Part shown: piece by piece, positions 52,985 through 62,065 of the stretch
Layout: each line of letters begins with the position of its first letter
How positions within the stretch are numbered: position 1 is the stretch's first letter
Origin: Geothrix edaphica
GTDB taxonomy: Bacteria > Acidobacteriota > Holophagae > Holophagales > Holophagaceae
Direction of reading: 5' to 3'
NCBI RefSeq assembly: GCF_030268045.1
Contig: NZ_BSDC01000001.1
Coordinates: forward strand, 1 to 64,000
DNA: 64,000 nt
Made by a program: the position numbers and the translations under genes
The notes under the pieces: model-generated
What the model was told of the DNA's origin: nothing
Databases searched by the model: none
The model's input: only the letters and a program-made list of their open reading frames with translations

Positions 52985-53599
52985 TCAGAGTTCTCCGAAG
53001 TTCTTGAGAAGCTGCTGTCCGAAGTGGTGGCTCTTCTCGGGGTGGAACTGGACGCCGTAGATGTTGTCGTGATTGACGGCACAGTGGAAATCGAACCCGT
53101 AGGAGGCCTTGGCGGCCACATCGGTGGGCGCAGCGCACTCCATGTAGAAGGTGTGGAGGAAATAGAACCGGGCCTGATCCTCGAGCCCCCGGAAGAGGGG
53201 GTTCTCCTGTACGGCCACCACGTCGTTCCAGCCCATGTGGGGCAAGGGCAGGCCCGCCGACCGGGGATCAGAACGGAAGCTCCGGACCTGTCCTTCGATC
53301 CAGGAGAGGCCGGGACGGGATCCCTCCTCGCTGGATTTCGTTAGGATCTGCATGCCGACACAGACGCCGAGCACGGGGATGCGCTCCTTCAGGACCAGGT
53401 GGTCGAGGGTTTCGCGCATCCCGGACCGCTCCAGGCGCTCCATGGCATGGTCGAAGGCTCCGACCCCTGGCAGGATGATTCGCTCGGCTCCGCCCAGGTC
53501 GGCGGCCTCCCGCGCGAAGCGCACCTCCATGTTCAGCCGCTTGTAGACGTTAGCGAACGCGGAGATGTTGCCGAGCCCGTAATCGACGATCGTGATCAT
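52985..53599 (-). CDS. hisH: HisH-like glutaminase subunit for sugar amidation
   Basis: This class I glutamine amidotransferase (204 residues) releases ammonia from glutamine. The nucleophile lies in LGVCVGMQIL and the catalytic His/Glu in VQFHPEKSH; PGVGAFDHAM is the typical HisH N-terminal block. The start overlaps the stop of the adjacent N-acetyl-sugar amidotransferase by four bases. It should act with the HisF-like protein and WbuX/LfnA-type enzyme. Confidence 0.92.
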   Translation of the reverse strand: MITIVDYGLGNISAFANVYKRLNMEVRFAREAADLGGAERIILPGVGAFDHAMERLERSGMRETLDHLVLKERIPVLGVCVGMQILTKSSEEGSRPGLSWIEGQVRSFRSDPRSAGLPLPHMGWNDVVAVQENPLFRGLEDQARFYFLHTFYMECAAPTDVAAKASYGFDFHCAVNHDNIYGVQFHPEKSHHFGQQLLKNFGEL

Positions 53600-54750
53600 C
53601 GGATGATGGCCCGCTGGATGCCTAGGGCCCGCAGGACCTGCGTGCCGAAATCGATCAGGGCCATGCTGTTCTTGTAGTCCCGGTAGGTCTTGTTGGGACC
53701 GTCCATGATCTGCTGGAGCTCCGCGACGGTGAGGTCGAGCTTCGTGGCGATGTATTCGAAGTCCTGGGCGATGGTCTCTTCGCTGTAGGCCGGTTCGGAG
53801 ATCTTCCGCAGCGCCTCTTCGCGGCTCAGCTGTCCGGTGAGGATCAGGCTCGAGAAGTGGGCCCGGCGCTTGTCGTAGCCGAATTTGCGGGGAAGCCAGA
53901 ATCCTTCATAGAACCGCGTGAACCTGGACTCGTAGTGCTTGTGGGCGTATTTCTGCCACCCGAACCGGTCCACCAGCTCCTGCATAGCCTCCTCCTTGTG
54001 GAAGGGGACGCAGTTCAGGGGCTTGACCACCCTGACGCCCTTGATGAATCGGTAGTACAGCTTGTATTTGAAGATATCAGCCGTGGGGAACGTGGTCAGG
54101 GCCCGAGTTCCGTGGATCCGGTGGATGTCGAGCATCTGCTTGAGGTCAGAGGCGTGGTAGTGCCACTCCAGGGGTTCCCGGACGCATTCGGTGGAATAGT
54201 TCGCGCCCGTGAGGATGTATTTGAACCCGTGCTTGGCTGCGAAATTGTAGAGTCCCGCAAAGAAAGCGTGGTCCTGGGGCGTGTCGAGGTGGGGAACCTG
54301 CGCCTTGAAGAAGGCCAGCTGCAGGTCCTTCATCTCAAGCCAGTCGATGACCTCGGTGTGGAGATCCACCCCGAGTCCATCGACCAGCTTTTCGATGTTG
54401 TTGACGGCCTGCTGGGAGTTCCATCCGGCGTCCACGTGGAAGAGAAGGGGCCTGAGCCCCATCTTCTCCTTGGCCAGGTAGGTGACGTAGGAACTGTCCA
54501 CACCGCCGCTGATTCCGATGAGGCAGTCATGGTCCTTGCCGCGGCCGTCCTTGCGGATCTGGTTGGCGATGGCGGCGAGTTCCTGCGCCCCCCGTTCGTC
54601 GGTGTGCCAGTGGGGCACGATGTTCCGGTGGTAGTTGTTGCAGTAGTCGCACCACCCGCGATCGTCGAACTGGATGTGGGCATCACTGGTATCCATGATG
54701 CAGTTCGAGCAGATCTGGTAAGTTCTGGAATTGTGACGGTTACTGTTCAA
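53596..54750 (-). CDS. wbuX: N-acetyl sugar amidotransferase (WbuX/LfnA/WbpG family)
   Basis: This PP-loop ATPase (384 residues) converts an N-acetyl group to an acetamidino group using ammonia from HisH/HisF. The N-terminal Cys motifs CSNCIMD and CDYCNNYH probably bind metal. The PP-loop is IGISGGVDSSYVTYLA, and DAGWNSQQAVNNIEKLV and LTGANYSTECVREP follow. Adjacent fnlABC suggests the product UDP-linked L-FucNAm (acetamidino-L-fucosamine). WbpG acting on the diamino-glucuronate from the plus arm is the alternative. Confidence 0.87.
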   Translation of the reverse strand: MNSNRHNSRTYQICSNCIMDTSDAHIQFDDRGWCDYCNNYHRNIVPHWHTDERGAQELAAIANQIRKDGRGKDHDCLIGISGGVDSSYVTYLAKEKMGLRPLLFHVDAGWNSQQAVNNIEKLVDGLGVDLHTEVIDWLEMKDLQLAFFKAQVPHLDTPQDHAFFAGLYNFAAKHGFKYILTGANYSTECVREPLEWHYHASDLKQMLDIHRIHGTRALTTFPTADIFKYKLYYRFIKGVRVVKPLNCVPFHKEEAMQELVDRFGWQKYAHKHYESRFTRFYEGFWLPRKFGYDKRRAHFSSLILTGQLSREEALRKISEPAYSEETIAQDFEYIATKLDLTVAELQQIMDGPNKTYRDYKNSMALIDFGTQVLRALGIQRAIIR

Positions 54751-54802
54751 CTGACACTCCGGAATATCGGTTCCAAACCCAGGGTGAGGACGATCGGGCG
54801 GG

Positions 54803-56980
54803 CTAGTTCCGCCGGGGCCGGGGCCGCCGCTCGCGGCGGGGCTCTTCGCCGCCTTCGCTGGCGGGCTCTTCTTCCATGCCTTCGGGCTTGGGGATGAGGG
54901 CCTTGCGGCTGAGCTTGATCTTGCCGCTCTTCTCGTCGATGCCGATGCACTTGACCATGACTTCCTGGCCTTCGGTCAGCTCATCGGCGGGCTCCTTCAC
55001 GCGGTGGTGGGCGATCTCGCTGACGTGCAGCAGGCCGTCCAGGCCGGGGAGGATGGTGACGAAGGCGCCGAACTCGACCACTTTGGCCACCTTGCCCAGG
55101 TAGGTCTTGCCAACCTCGGCGGTCTGGATGAGGTCGCCGATCATCTTGAGGGCGATCTGTAGCTTCTCCTGGGTGGGGCCGGCGACCTGGCAGAGGCCGT
55201 CGTCGTCGATGTTCACCTCGCAGCCGCTCACCTCGATGATGTTGCGGATGGTGGCGCCGCCCTTGCCGATGACGTCGCGGATCTTCTCCTTGGGGAGCTG
55301 GATGCTGTGCATCTGCGGGGCGTTGCTGGCGAACTCGGCGCGGGGGGCGGCGAGCACCTTGCTCATCAGATCCAGCAGGTGCAGACGGCCGGCCTTGGCC
55401 TGATCCAGCGCCTTGGTGAGGATCTCGGTGGTGATGCCGCCGATCTTGATGTCCATCTGCAGGGCCGTGATCCCCTTCTCGGTGCCGGCGACCTTGAAGT
55501 CCATGTCACCGTAGTGGTCTTCCTGGCCGGCGATGTCGGACAGCACCACGAACTTGTCGCCATCGCTGACGAGGCCCATGGCCACGCCCGCCACCGGGGA
55601 CTTGAGCTTGATGCCGGCGTCCATCAGGGCAAGGGTGCCGCCGCAGATGGTGGCCATGGAGGACGAGCCGTTGCTCTCGGTGATGTCAGACACCACGCGC
55701 ACGGTGTAGGGGTTCTCCTCGGGAGTGGGGAACACGGCGAAGAGGCTGCGCTCGGCCAGCATGCCGTGGCCGATCTCGCGGCGGCCGGGCCCGCGGTTGG
55801 GCTTGCACTCGCCCACGCTGTAGCCGGGGAAGTTGTAGTGGAGGTAGAACTTCTTCTTGTACTCCTCCTCCAGCCCGTCGATGATCTGGGTGTTGTTGAT
55901 GGTGCCCAGGGTGGTGGTGACCAGGGCCTGGGTCTCGCCGCGGGTGAAGAGGCAGCTGCCGTGGGCCGCGGGCAGGACGCCGATCTCGATGTTCAGGGGG
56001 CGGATCTGGTCGAACTTGCGGCCGTCCAGGCGCACGCCCTGCTTGAGGATGGCGTTGCGGAAGAGTGTCTCCTTCAGCTCGTCGAAGCAGGCGACCAGAT
56101 CCTTCTTCAGCTCGGGCTTCTCGGTGCAGAACTGGGCGACGGCTTCCTTCTTGAGGAGGTCGATGGCCTTGTAGCTCTCGATCTTCACCTTCATGGTCAG
56201 CGCCGCGAAGAGCTTCTCGGCGAAGGCGGCGGCCACTTCCTTGTAGAGGGCCTCGTTGCGCTCGGCCTTGACGGCGGCGACCTTGGGCTTGCCCACCTTG
56301 GCCTGCAGATCCTTCTGCAGCTTCACGAGGGTCTTGATCTGCTCATGGCCGAAGGCGAGAGCCTTCACCATGTCGGCTTCCAGCACTTCCTTGGCGCCGC
56401 ACTCCACCATCACCAGGGCGTCGGCGGTGCCGGCCACCAGCAGGTCGATGTCGCTGTCGGCGCGCTGCTCGACGGTGGGGTTCACCACCAGCTGGCCGTT
56501 GACGCGGCCCACGCGGACGCCGCCCACGGGGTTCACGAAGGGGATCTCGCTGATGATGAGGGCCGCGGAGGCGCCCACCATGGCGAGGGTCTCGGGGGCG
56601 TGCTGGCCGTCGTAGCTGAGCACCTGGGCGGTGATCATGGTGTCGCCGTTGTAGCCCTCTTCGAACAGGGGCCGCAGGGGGCGGTCGATGAGGCGGCTGG
56701 TGAGGGTTTCCTTGGTGGTGGGGCGGCCCTCGCGCTTGAACCAGCCGCCGGGGATCTTGCCGGCCGCCAGCACGGGCTCGCGGTAGTCCACGGTCAGGGG
56801 GAAGAAGTCGATGCCTTCCCGGGGGGTGCCGTAGCACACGGCCACGAGCACCATGGTGTCGCCCTGGCGGACGACGACGGCGCCGTGGGCCTGCTTGGCG
56901 ATCCGGCCGGTCTCGATGCTGATGGGCGTGTCGCCCAGGTCCACCGAGACGGTCGTGGGGTTGAATTTCAATGCGTTCAT
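54803..56980 (-). CDS. pnp: Polyribonucleotide nucleotidyltransferase (PNPase)
   Basis: This 3'-5' phosphorolytic exoribonuclease has 725 residues from the ATG at 56980 (AGGAGC just upstream). It has two RNase PH-like domains (first at about 10-145, second about 320-545, with TRGETQALVTTTLGT and DFKVAGTEKGITALQMDIKI). A KH domain (IRDVIGKGGATIRNIIEVSG) and an S1 domain (GKVAKVVEFGAFVTILPGLDGLLHVSEI) follow. The tail is Arg/Glu-rich and variable. The usual upstream rpsO is absent, so the gene has been relocated between polysaccharide genes. Confidence 0.97.
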   Translation of the reverse strand: MNALKFNPTTVSVDLGDTPISIETGRIAKQAHGAVVVRQGDTMVLVAVCYGTPREGIDFFPLTVDYREPVLAAGKIPGGWFKREGRPTTKETLTSRLIDRPLRPLFEEGYNGDTMITAQVLSYDGQHAPETLAMVGASAALIISEIPFVNPVGGVRVGRVNGQLVVNPTVEQRADSDIDLLVAGTADALVMVECGAKEVLEADMVKALAFGHEQIKTLVKLQKDLQAKVGKPKVAAVKAERNEALYKEVAAAFAEKLFAALTMKVKIESYKAIDLLKKEAVAQFCTEKPELKKDLVACFDELKETLFRNAILKQGVRLDGRKFDQIRPLNIEIGVLPAAHGSCLFTRGETQALVTTTLGTINNTQIIDGLEEEYKKKFYLHYNFPGYSVGECKPNRGPGRREIGHGMLAERSLFAVFPTPEENPYTVRVVSDITESNGSSSMATICGGTLALMDAGIKLKSPVAGVAMGLVSDGDKFVVLSDIAGQEDHYGDMDFKVAGTEKGITALQMDIKIGGITTEILTKALDQAKAGRLHLLDLMSKVLAAPRAEFASNAPQMHSIQLPKEKIRDVIGKGGATIRNIIEVSGCEVNIDDDGLCQVAGPTQEKLQIALKMIGDLIQTAEVGKTYLGKVAKVVEFGAFVTILPGLDGLLHVSEIAHHRVKEPADELTEGQEVMVKCIGIDEKSGKIKLSRKALIPKPEGMEEEPASEGGEEPRRERRPRPRRN

Positions 56981-57456
56981 GCAAGCTCCTGGGCCCTCGG
57001 GCCCACTGGGCTCCCCTGAGACCGGCTCTCGCGTCCGGATCTCCCGCGATCGCTCCATGAAACCCGTCCGCCGAATCCTGAGCCAGGAGGGGGAGGTGGG
57101 CTTCCTGCAGAGGTCGCCGCCGAAGGGAAGCAGGTGAAAATCGGCCTAGTCAGCATAGCACGGGGCTGCTGCTGCGCCGTCCCGGGCCTTCCGGCCATGA
57201 AGCCGACCCTGCTTTCGTGACGGGGCGCCGCGATCACGGGGCCGTCCGCCAGCGAGGCGCACCCACGGAAACCGGCTGGATTCGGGCGGGAACCCCTTGA
57301 CCGGGCCCTGGTGGGGGCGAGTTTGTAGAGACCTGTCACAGGCAATTCACTTCCTCCGGGGACGCTACCATGCAAAAATTGCTTTCGAAATTGCCCTCAA
57401 CCCGGACCTGCCCTGACACGTCCTAGGTTATATGCCGGCAACCTGCAGAGGATGAT
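56981..57456. promoter_or_regulatory. 476-base divergent intergenic region between pnp and the WecA-like gene
   Basis: No gene is seen. GGGCCC-TC-GGGCCC (56991-57004) is a perfect GC palindrome in the pnp leader and may be part of a control element. Near 57373-57395 GCAAAAATTGC and the following TTCGAAATTGC make an AT-rich palindromic patch. TTGACC at 57297 is a possible -35 but no well-spaced -10 follows. Both flanking genes probably have promoters here. Confidence 0.35.
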
Positions 57457-58536
57457 GTGATACCCACCTGGAGCGAAGCGATCCTCGGGGGCGCGATGGG
57501 ACTCGCGCTCTCTGCGGCTTTGATCCGCTGGGTGGGGCCCCTGGGGTGGATGGACCGCCCCGACGCCTTGCGGAAGAAGCATGCGCGGCCCACGCCCCGG
57601 ACCGCAGGCATGGTGCTCTGGCTGTTGCTCATCGCCGCCCAGGCCACCGGCCGGATGCCCATCCGCCTGGACGCCGTCGACTGGGCTGGCGTCCATATCA
57701 TGGCCTTGGTCGGCATGCTGGATGACCGGTTCGACCTGAGGGCCCGGTACAAGGCCCTGGGTGGCTTGGCCGTGGCGGTCATGCTGGCGTTCCATGTGGC
57801 CTACTCCATGGGTCGCGCCGTGGATCAGGTGTCCTTCCTCGGGGTGAGCCTGCCCAGCCACCCCGTGGTCCTCGTTCCGGTGCTCCTGCTGTGGTTCTGG
57901 TCCCTGCCCCAGGCTTACAACCTCATTGACGGCATCAATGGCCTGTCCATGGGCTTTGCCGCCCTTCTGCTGGGTGTGCTGGGCTGGAATCTCAAAGCGC
58001 AGCCGACCCTCCTCTGGGGCGGGCTGGCCGCGGTGCTGGCGCTGAACTTCCCCAAGGCCCGCCACTTCATGGGGGACTGCGGGGCCCTCCTGATGGGCAC
58101 CTTCTTCGCCATCCTGGGGGTGGAGGCCTTCGCCCTGAAGGATCCCAACCTCCTCCTGTGGGTGTTCGCCTATCCCACCGTGGATGTCCTGATGGTGGTG
58201 AGCATCCGCCAGTGGAAGGGGTTGCCCCTCGGAGAGGCGGACCGCAACCACCTCCACCACTGGATGATGGACCGCCTGAAGGGGCGCTCCTGGTTCGCCA
58301 CCCCCGTCCTGCTGACGGTCGCCGGGCTGCCCATGCTGCACGCCACGGACCTCCCCGGGCAGGAGGTGATCTCGTTCCTGGGCCTCGGCCTTCTGGTGGC
58401 GCTGGCCATGAGGGCGTTCAAGGACCGCGTGACCACCAGGGCCGCGGAGGTCGCGACGACCCAGGTCCGGCGAGAGATCCCCTTCGTGGTGTCCGGAAGC
58501 ATCCGCGAGGTCTCCGGCTCCCACCCCAAGCTCTGA
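57457..58536 (+). CDS. WecA/MraY-family undecaprenyl-phosphate sugar-1-phosphate transferase
   Basis: This polytopic membrane enzyme (359 residues, about ten spans) begins lipid-linked repeat-unit synthesis. Typical motifs are GWMDRPDALRKKHARPTPRTAG, LVGMLDDRFDLRA (Asp pair), YNLIDGINGLSMG, HFMGDCGALLMG and NHLHHWMMDRL (the HHLHH-like cluster). A Cys replaces the usual Ser in GDSG. It starts with GTG at 57457. It probably loads GlcNAc-1-phosphate or a related sugar for the neighbouring locus. Confidence 0.88.
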   Translation: MIPTWSEAILGGAMGLALSAALIRWVGPLGWMDRPDALRKKHARPTPRTAGMVLWLLLIAAQATGRMPIRLDAVDWAGVHIMALVGMLDDRFDLRARYKALGGLAVAVMLAFHVAYSMGRAVDQVSFLGVSLPSHPVVLVPVLLLWFWSLPQAYNLIDGINGLSMGFAALLLGVLGWNLKAQPTLLWGGLAAVLALNFPKARHFMGDCGALLMGTFFAILGVEAFALKDPNLLLWVFAYPTVDVLMVVSIRQWKGLPLGEADRNHLHHWMMDRLKGRSWFATPVLLTVAGLPMLHATDLPGQEVISFLGLGLLVALAMRAFKDRVTTRAAEVATTQVRREIPFVVSGSIREVSGSHPKL

Positions 58537-58656
58537 GCGGCCGGTTGCATCGCCCCGGGCATGCGGGCCTCGGGCATACTCGATCATCATGCCTTCTGCC
58601 GCTTCGGAGGGGAGTGGTCCCCCTCCCAGGAGCTCCCAACCGATAGGACTGTCCAG

Positions 58657-61434
58657 ATGCGCGTACCGCCCCTCCGCCACCTCCTGCCCCTGGTTGCCAC
58701 GACAGCCCTCTTCGCCCAGCTCCCCCAGGGACTGGACCTGCAGGCCCTGAAGCAGGCGGCCTCGGCCCAGGGAGTCACCGGGGCGGCGGACACCGTGCCG
58801 ACGCGAACCTCGGCCCTTCCCGCCACGACGGTCACTCCGGAGGAGAGCGCCCGCCAGCGCAGCGAGGACGAGAAGCTGGACGACGAGATCCGGGCCCTGA
58901 AGCGTCGGGAGAAGGGCGCCCTCCGGTTCGGGGCCGACCTGTTCCAGGTGCGCCAGCGCGGCTCTGCGGCCACGGAAGGGGGCATCGCCGAGGACTACGT
59001 GCTGGGCACCGGCGATCGGCTGAACCTCAACGTCTTCGGCAGCGCGACCTTCGATCTCCCGGTGCAGGTGGATGGCCGCGGCGAGATCGTGATCCCCAAA
59101 GTGGGCACCGCCAAGGTGGGCGGCCTGACGCTCGGCAAGGCCAAGGCGGCCGTGCAGGGCCTGGTGAGCCGGAACTTCTCGCGCTCCTCCGTGGATCTCC
59201 AGGTGATCAAGCTCCGCGAGGTGCGGGTCTTCGTCCTGGGCGAGGTCTACAAGCCCGGCAGCTACCTGGTGTCGAGCCTCAGCTCCCTGGTGAACGTCCT
59301 CGGCCTGGCCGGCGGCCCCACGGCCGTGGGCAGCTACCGGGACATCCGCGTGATGCGGGGCGGCCGACAGGTGGCGGGCCTGGATCTGTATCCCCTGCGG
59401 GCCGAAGGCCTGGGCAACCCCAACGTGGCCCTCCAGAACGGCGACACGCTCTTCGTGCCCCTGGCGCAGAACCAGGTATGGCTGGAGGGGGCCTTCCAGC
59501 GGGTGGTGTCGGCCCTGGCGGAACCGCCGAAGAAGGGCGACCTGCCCTCGGCGGAGGAGCTGGCTCTGGATCCACTGAAGGATCAGCGGGACCGGATCCA
59601 GCGGGAGATCAAGGCCATCGAGGCCCAGCTGGGGCCCCACGCGGAGCCGGTCCTGGCCCAGGAAGATACCGGGCGGGAGGGCCGCGAGGCTTCGGCCCTC
59701 CATGCCACCCAGGCTCCCGCGGTCCTCAGCCTGACCGAACGGGCCAACCTGGAGGACCGTCTCTATGTCCTGAAGCGGCAGCTGGTCGCTCTCAAGGAGG
59801 CGCCGGCGGGGGACCACCGGGTCCGCCTCAACCCCGAGACGAACCAGCCGATCCTGCTGGCGGATGCCGATGGGACGAAGCCCGAGTGGCTGCGTCGCTG
59901 GGAGCAGACCGGGGCAGCCCCGCGCATGCAGTTCGAGCTTCGTGCCGATGAGACCGCGGCGGACGCCCTCCGCTTCGCGGGCGGCTTCGCCCCCGAGGCG
60001 GGTCCCGGCACCCTGACCCTGCGGCGCCTGGACGCCTCCGGCGTCCTCAGTGGCCAGGACGTGCCCCTGGAGGCGGCGGCGCGGCTGCCCCTGCAGCGCG
60101 GGGATGTGCTGTCGGCCCTGCCGCGCCGGGAGCGCACCGGCCCCGTGGTCCAGATCTCCGGCTGGGCGCGGGTGCCCGGCACCTTCGCCCGCACCGAGGG
60201 GCTGAAGGTGGGCGATCTGCTGCGCCGGGATTCGCAGGTGCTGCCGGATACCTACCGGGCCCGGGGCGAGGTGGTGCGGACGTCCATGGACGGCACCACG
60301 CGGTTCCTGGCCTTCGACGTGGACCGGGCCCTGGCGGGCGAGCCCACCCACAACGTGCTCCTGGAGGACCGGGACCGCGTCGAGCTGTTCCGCCTGGATG
60401 AGCTGCGCCTGCCCCGGCTGGTCACCGTGCTGGGGCCGGTGGCCCGGCCCGGGACCTACCGCTTCCATGAAGGCATGCGGGCCTCGGACCTGATCTTCCG
60501 GGCCGGGGTGCCGGAGAAATCCGCCGACCGCCTGGTGGCGGAGCTGGCCCGCAGCAAGGACGGCAAGCCCAGCGAGGTGATCCGCCTGGACCTGGCGAAG
60601 CTGCTCTCCACGGAGGCCGCCAGCCCCATCGCCCTGCTGGATGACACCGTGAACCCCCGCATCCAGGTGGACGACCAGCTGAGCCTCTTCGAGAAACCCG
60701 ACTACAAGGTGCATCGCGCCGTGCGGATCACGGGCCAGGTGGTCCGGCCCGGGACCTACACCCTGGATTCGGACCACTCGCGGCTGTCCGAGGTGATCCG
60801 GAGGGCCGGTGGGCTCACGCCGGAGGCCATGCCCCAGGCGGGCATCTTCCTGCGGCGCATGAGCACCCAGGACGCCTCCCTCCAGCGGGCCGCCGAGGAA
60901 TCCGGCCTGGTGGGGAAGGACCCCACGGCCAAGGGCATCAACGAGATCCTCGAGCGCCTGAATGAGACCAAGCGCCAGCCTCTCACCGGTCAGCTGCTGA
61001 AGAACCCCCTGCTGCACGGCCTGCTGTCGGGCAGCTTGAACCGCATGGTGGTGGACTTCGGGGGCGCCCTGAAGGGGGACAACCTGGCGGATGTGGACCT
61101 GCAGGATGGGGACGAGATCATCATCCCCCGGGCTTCGGAGGCCGCGTACGTGGTGGGCGAGACCGCCAGCCCCTTCGCCACCTACAAGGTGCGGAAGGGC
61201 ATGAAGGTGGCCGACCTGCTCAAGCTGGCGGGGGGCACCACGCGCAACGCCGACACCTCGAACATCCGCCTGCTCAAGGCCGACGGCCGCATCCTTGATT
61301 CCTGGATCGACGGCAAGGCCGTGGAGCCCGGCGACACGGTGCTGGTGCCCCAGCGCTTCCGCCGTGACAGCAGCTGGCAGGAGAACCTCCAGGCCCTGAC
61401 GCCGCTGGCCCTGATCCTGAACGCGGTGAAGTAG
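58657..61434 (+). CDS. Long SLBB-domain polysaccharide export protein (Wza-like)
   Basis: This secreted/outer-membrane exporter component has 925 residues from the ATG at 58657. That start gives a signal peptide ending near TTALFA, without a lipobox Cys. A poly_export domain follows (DYVLGTGDRLNLNVFG, about residues 108-123). At least five SLBB-like modules follow, seen as repeated G.V..PG.Y patterns (GEVYKPGSYLV, GWARVPGTFAR, GPVARPGTYRF, GQVVRPGTYTL, GETASPFATYKV). This multi-SLBB layout is longer than E. coli Wza. A terminator follows the gene. Confidence 0.87.
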   Translation: MRVPPLRHLLPLVATTALFAQLPQGLDLQALKQAASAQGVTGAADTVPTRTSALPATTVTPEESARQRSEDEKLDDEIRALKRREKGALRFGADLFQVRQRGSAATEGGIAEDYVLGTGDRLNLNVFGSATFDLPVQVDGRGEIVIPKVGTAKVGGLTLGKAKAAVQGLVSRNFSRSSVDLQVIKLREVRVFVLGEVYKPGSYLVSSLSSLVNVLGLAGGPTAVGSYRDIRVMRGGRQVAGLDLYPLRAEGLGNPNVALQNGDTLFVPLAQNQVWLEGAFQRVVSALAEPPKKGDLPSAEELALDPLKDQRDRIQREIKAIEAQLGPHAEPVLAQEDTGREGREASALHATQAPAVLSLTERANLEDRLYVLKRQLVALKEAPAGDHRVRLNPETNQPILLADADGTKPEWLRRWEQTGAAPRMQFELRADETAADALRFAGGFAPEAGPGTLTLRRLDASGVLSGQDVPLEAAARLPLQRGDVLSALPRRERTGPVVQISGWARVPGTFARTEGLKVGDLLRRDSQVLPDTYRARGEVVRTSMDGTTRFLAFDVDRALAGEPTHNVLLEDRDRVELFRLDELRLPRLVTVLGPVARPGTYRFHEGMRASDLIFRAGVPEKSADRLVAELARSKDGKPSEVIRLDLAKLLSTEAASPIALLDDTVNPRIQVDDQLSLFEKPDYKVHRAVRITGQVVRPGTYTLDSDHSRLSEVIRRAGGLTPEAMPQAGIFLRRMSTQDASLQRAAEESGLVGKDPTAKGINEILERLNETKRQPLTGQLLKNPLLHGLLSGSLNRMVVDFGGALKGDNLADVDLQDGDEIIIPRASEAAYVVGETASPFATYKVRKGMKVADLLKLAGGTTRNADTSNIRLLKADGRILDSWIDGKAVEPGDTVLVPQRFRRDSSWQENLQALTPLALILNAVK

Positions 61435-61453
61435 GCTGGCCGCTGATAGAATG

Positions 61454-61481
61454 AAAGGCCCCGCCAGCGCGGGGCCTTTTT
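61454..61481 (+). terminator. Rho-independent terminator after the SLBB gene
   Basis: AAAGGCCCCGC (61454-61464) pairs with GCGGGGCCTTT (61469-61479) across a four-base loop, followed by a T run to 61481. It closes the polysaccharide export transcript. The queD start lies 14 bases beyond. Confidence 0.9.
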
Positions 61482-61494
61482 CATCGTGAGTGCC

Positions 61495-61842
61495 ATGATC
61501 CTGCGCAAAGAATACTGGTTCGAAGCCGCCCATTTCATCTACAACCACCCGGGCAAGTGCCGCAACCTGCACGGCCACAGCTACAAGCTGTTCGTGCTGC
61601 TGGAGGGCACGGTGAACCCGGAGACGGGCATGATCATCGACTTCGACGACCTCTCGAAGGTGGTGGTGGAGCAGGTGATCTCGAAGCTCGACCACCGCTT
61701 CCTCAACGACCTGATCCCCCTGTCCACGGCCGAGAACATCTCCGTGTGGATCTGGGAGCAGCTCAAGCCCGCACTGCCCCAGCTCTGCCAGATCGAAGTG
61801 TACGAGACCAGCGACAATTGCGTGATCTACCGCGGAGCGTGA
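61495..61842 (+). CDS. queD: 6-carboxytetrahydropterin synthase (QueD/PTPS family)
   Basis: This zinc-dependent pterin enzyme (115 residues from the ATG at 61495; a GTG at 61486 would add three) forms 6-carboxytetrahydropterin in queuosine synthesis. The zinc His residues lie in FEAAHFI and LHGHSY, with CRNLHGH carrying the catalytic Cys. LDHRFLND, STAENISVWIW and YETSDNCVIY complete the family signature. Its substrate derives from the GTP cyclohydrolase reaction of FolE. It has no obvious partner in its immediate neighbourhood. Confidence 0.9.
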   Translation: MILRKEYWFEAAHFIYNHPGKCRNLHGHSYKLFVLLEGTVNPETGMIIDFDDLSKVVVEQVISKLDHRFLNDLIPLSTAENISVWIWEQLKPALPQLCQIEVYETSDNCVIYRGA

Positions 61843-61879
61843 GGTCAGGCAGTACTCACGCTGACAAAAAGAAGATTTA

Positions 61880-61957
61880 GCCGGGGATTCACGGGGATTG
61901 AGATCAGGGTGAAGTGCCCCATCGTTTCATCCCCGCCCATCCCCGTGCATCCCCGGC
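61880..61957. repeat. GGGGAT-rich inverted repeat pair, left of the GxxExxY gene
   Basis: CCGGGGATTCACGGGGAT (61881-61898, plus) faces ATCCCCGTGCATCCCCGG (61938-61955), a nearly perfect inverted repeat of 18 bases with one mismatch. The right copy extends as further CATCCCCGCCC units. The same motif recurs at 62484-62514 beyond the GxxExxY gene. The stretch 61843-62065 has no gene. Confidence 0.7.
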
Positions 61958-62065
61958 CAAACCAGTCTTTGCTTTATTGATGACATGGCCACGACCATTG
62001 CTTTTTGAGCGGAGATCCGTACGCGTCCACTCGTTCATCGTTCGATTGCCCCGGCAAATGATGTC

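Noticed and set aside
52203-53599. HisH and HisF as part of histidine biosynthesis
   Set aside because: No other his genes are present; they are coupled to a WbuX/LfnA-type amidotransferase and fnl genes, the known sugar-amidation arrangement.
57397-61695. Long minus-strand open frame (about 1430 codons) across the WecA-like and SLBB genes
   Set aside because: It has the same codon-bias shadow character (Gln/Gly/His-rich, no recognisable domain) and overlaps three well-supported plus-strand genes.
61843-62065. Possible CRISPR array in the GGGGAT-rich stretch
   Set aside because: The repeat units are about ten bases, irregularly spaced and inverted, with no spacers of constant length and no cas genes.
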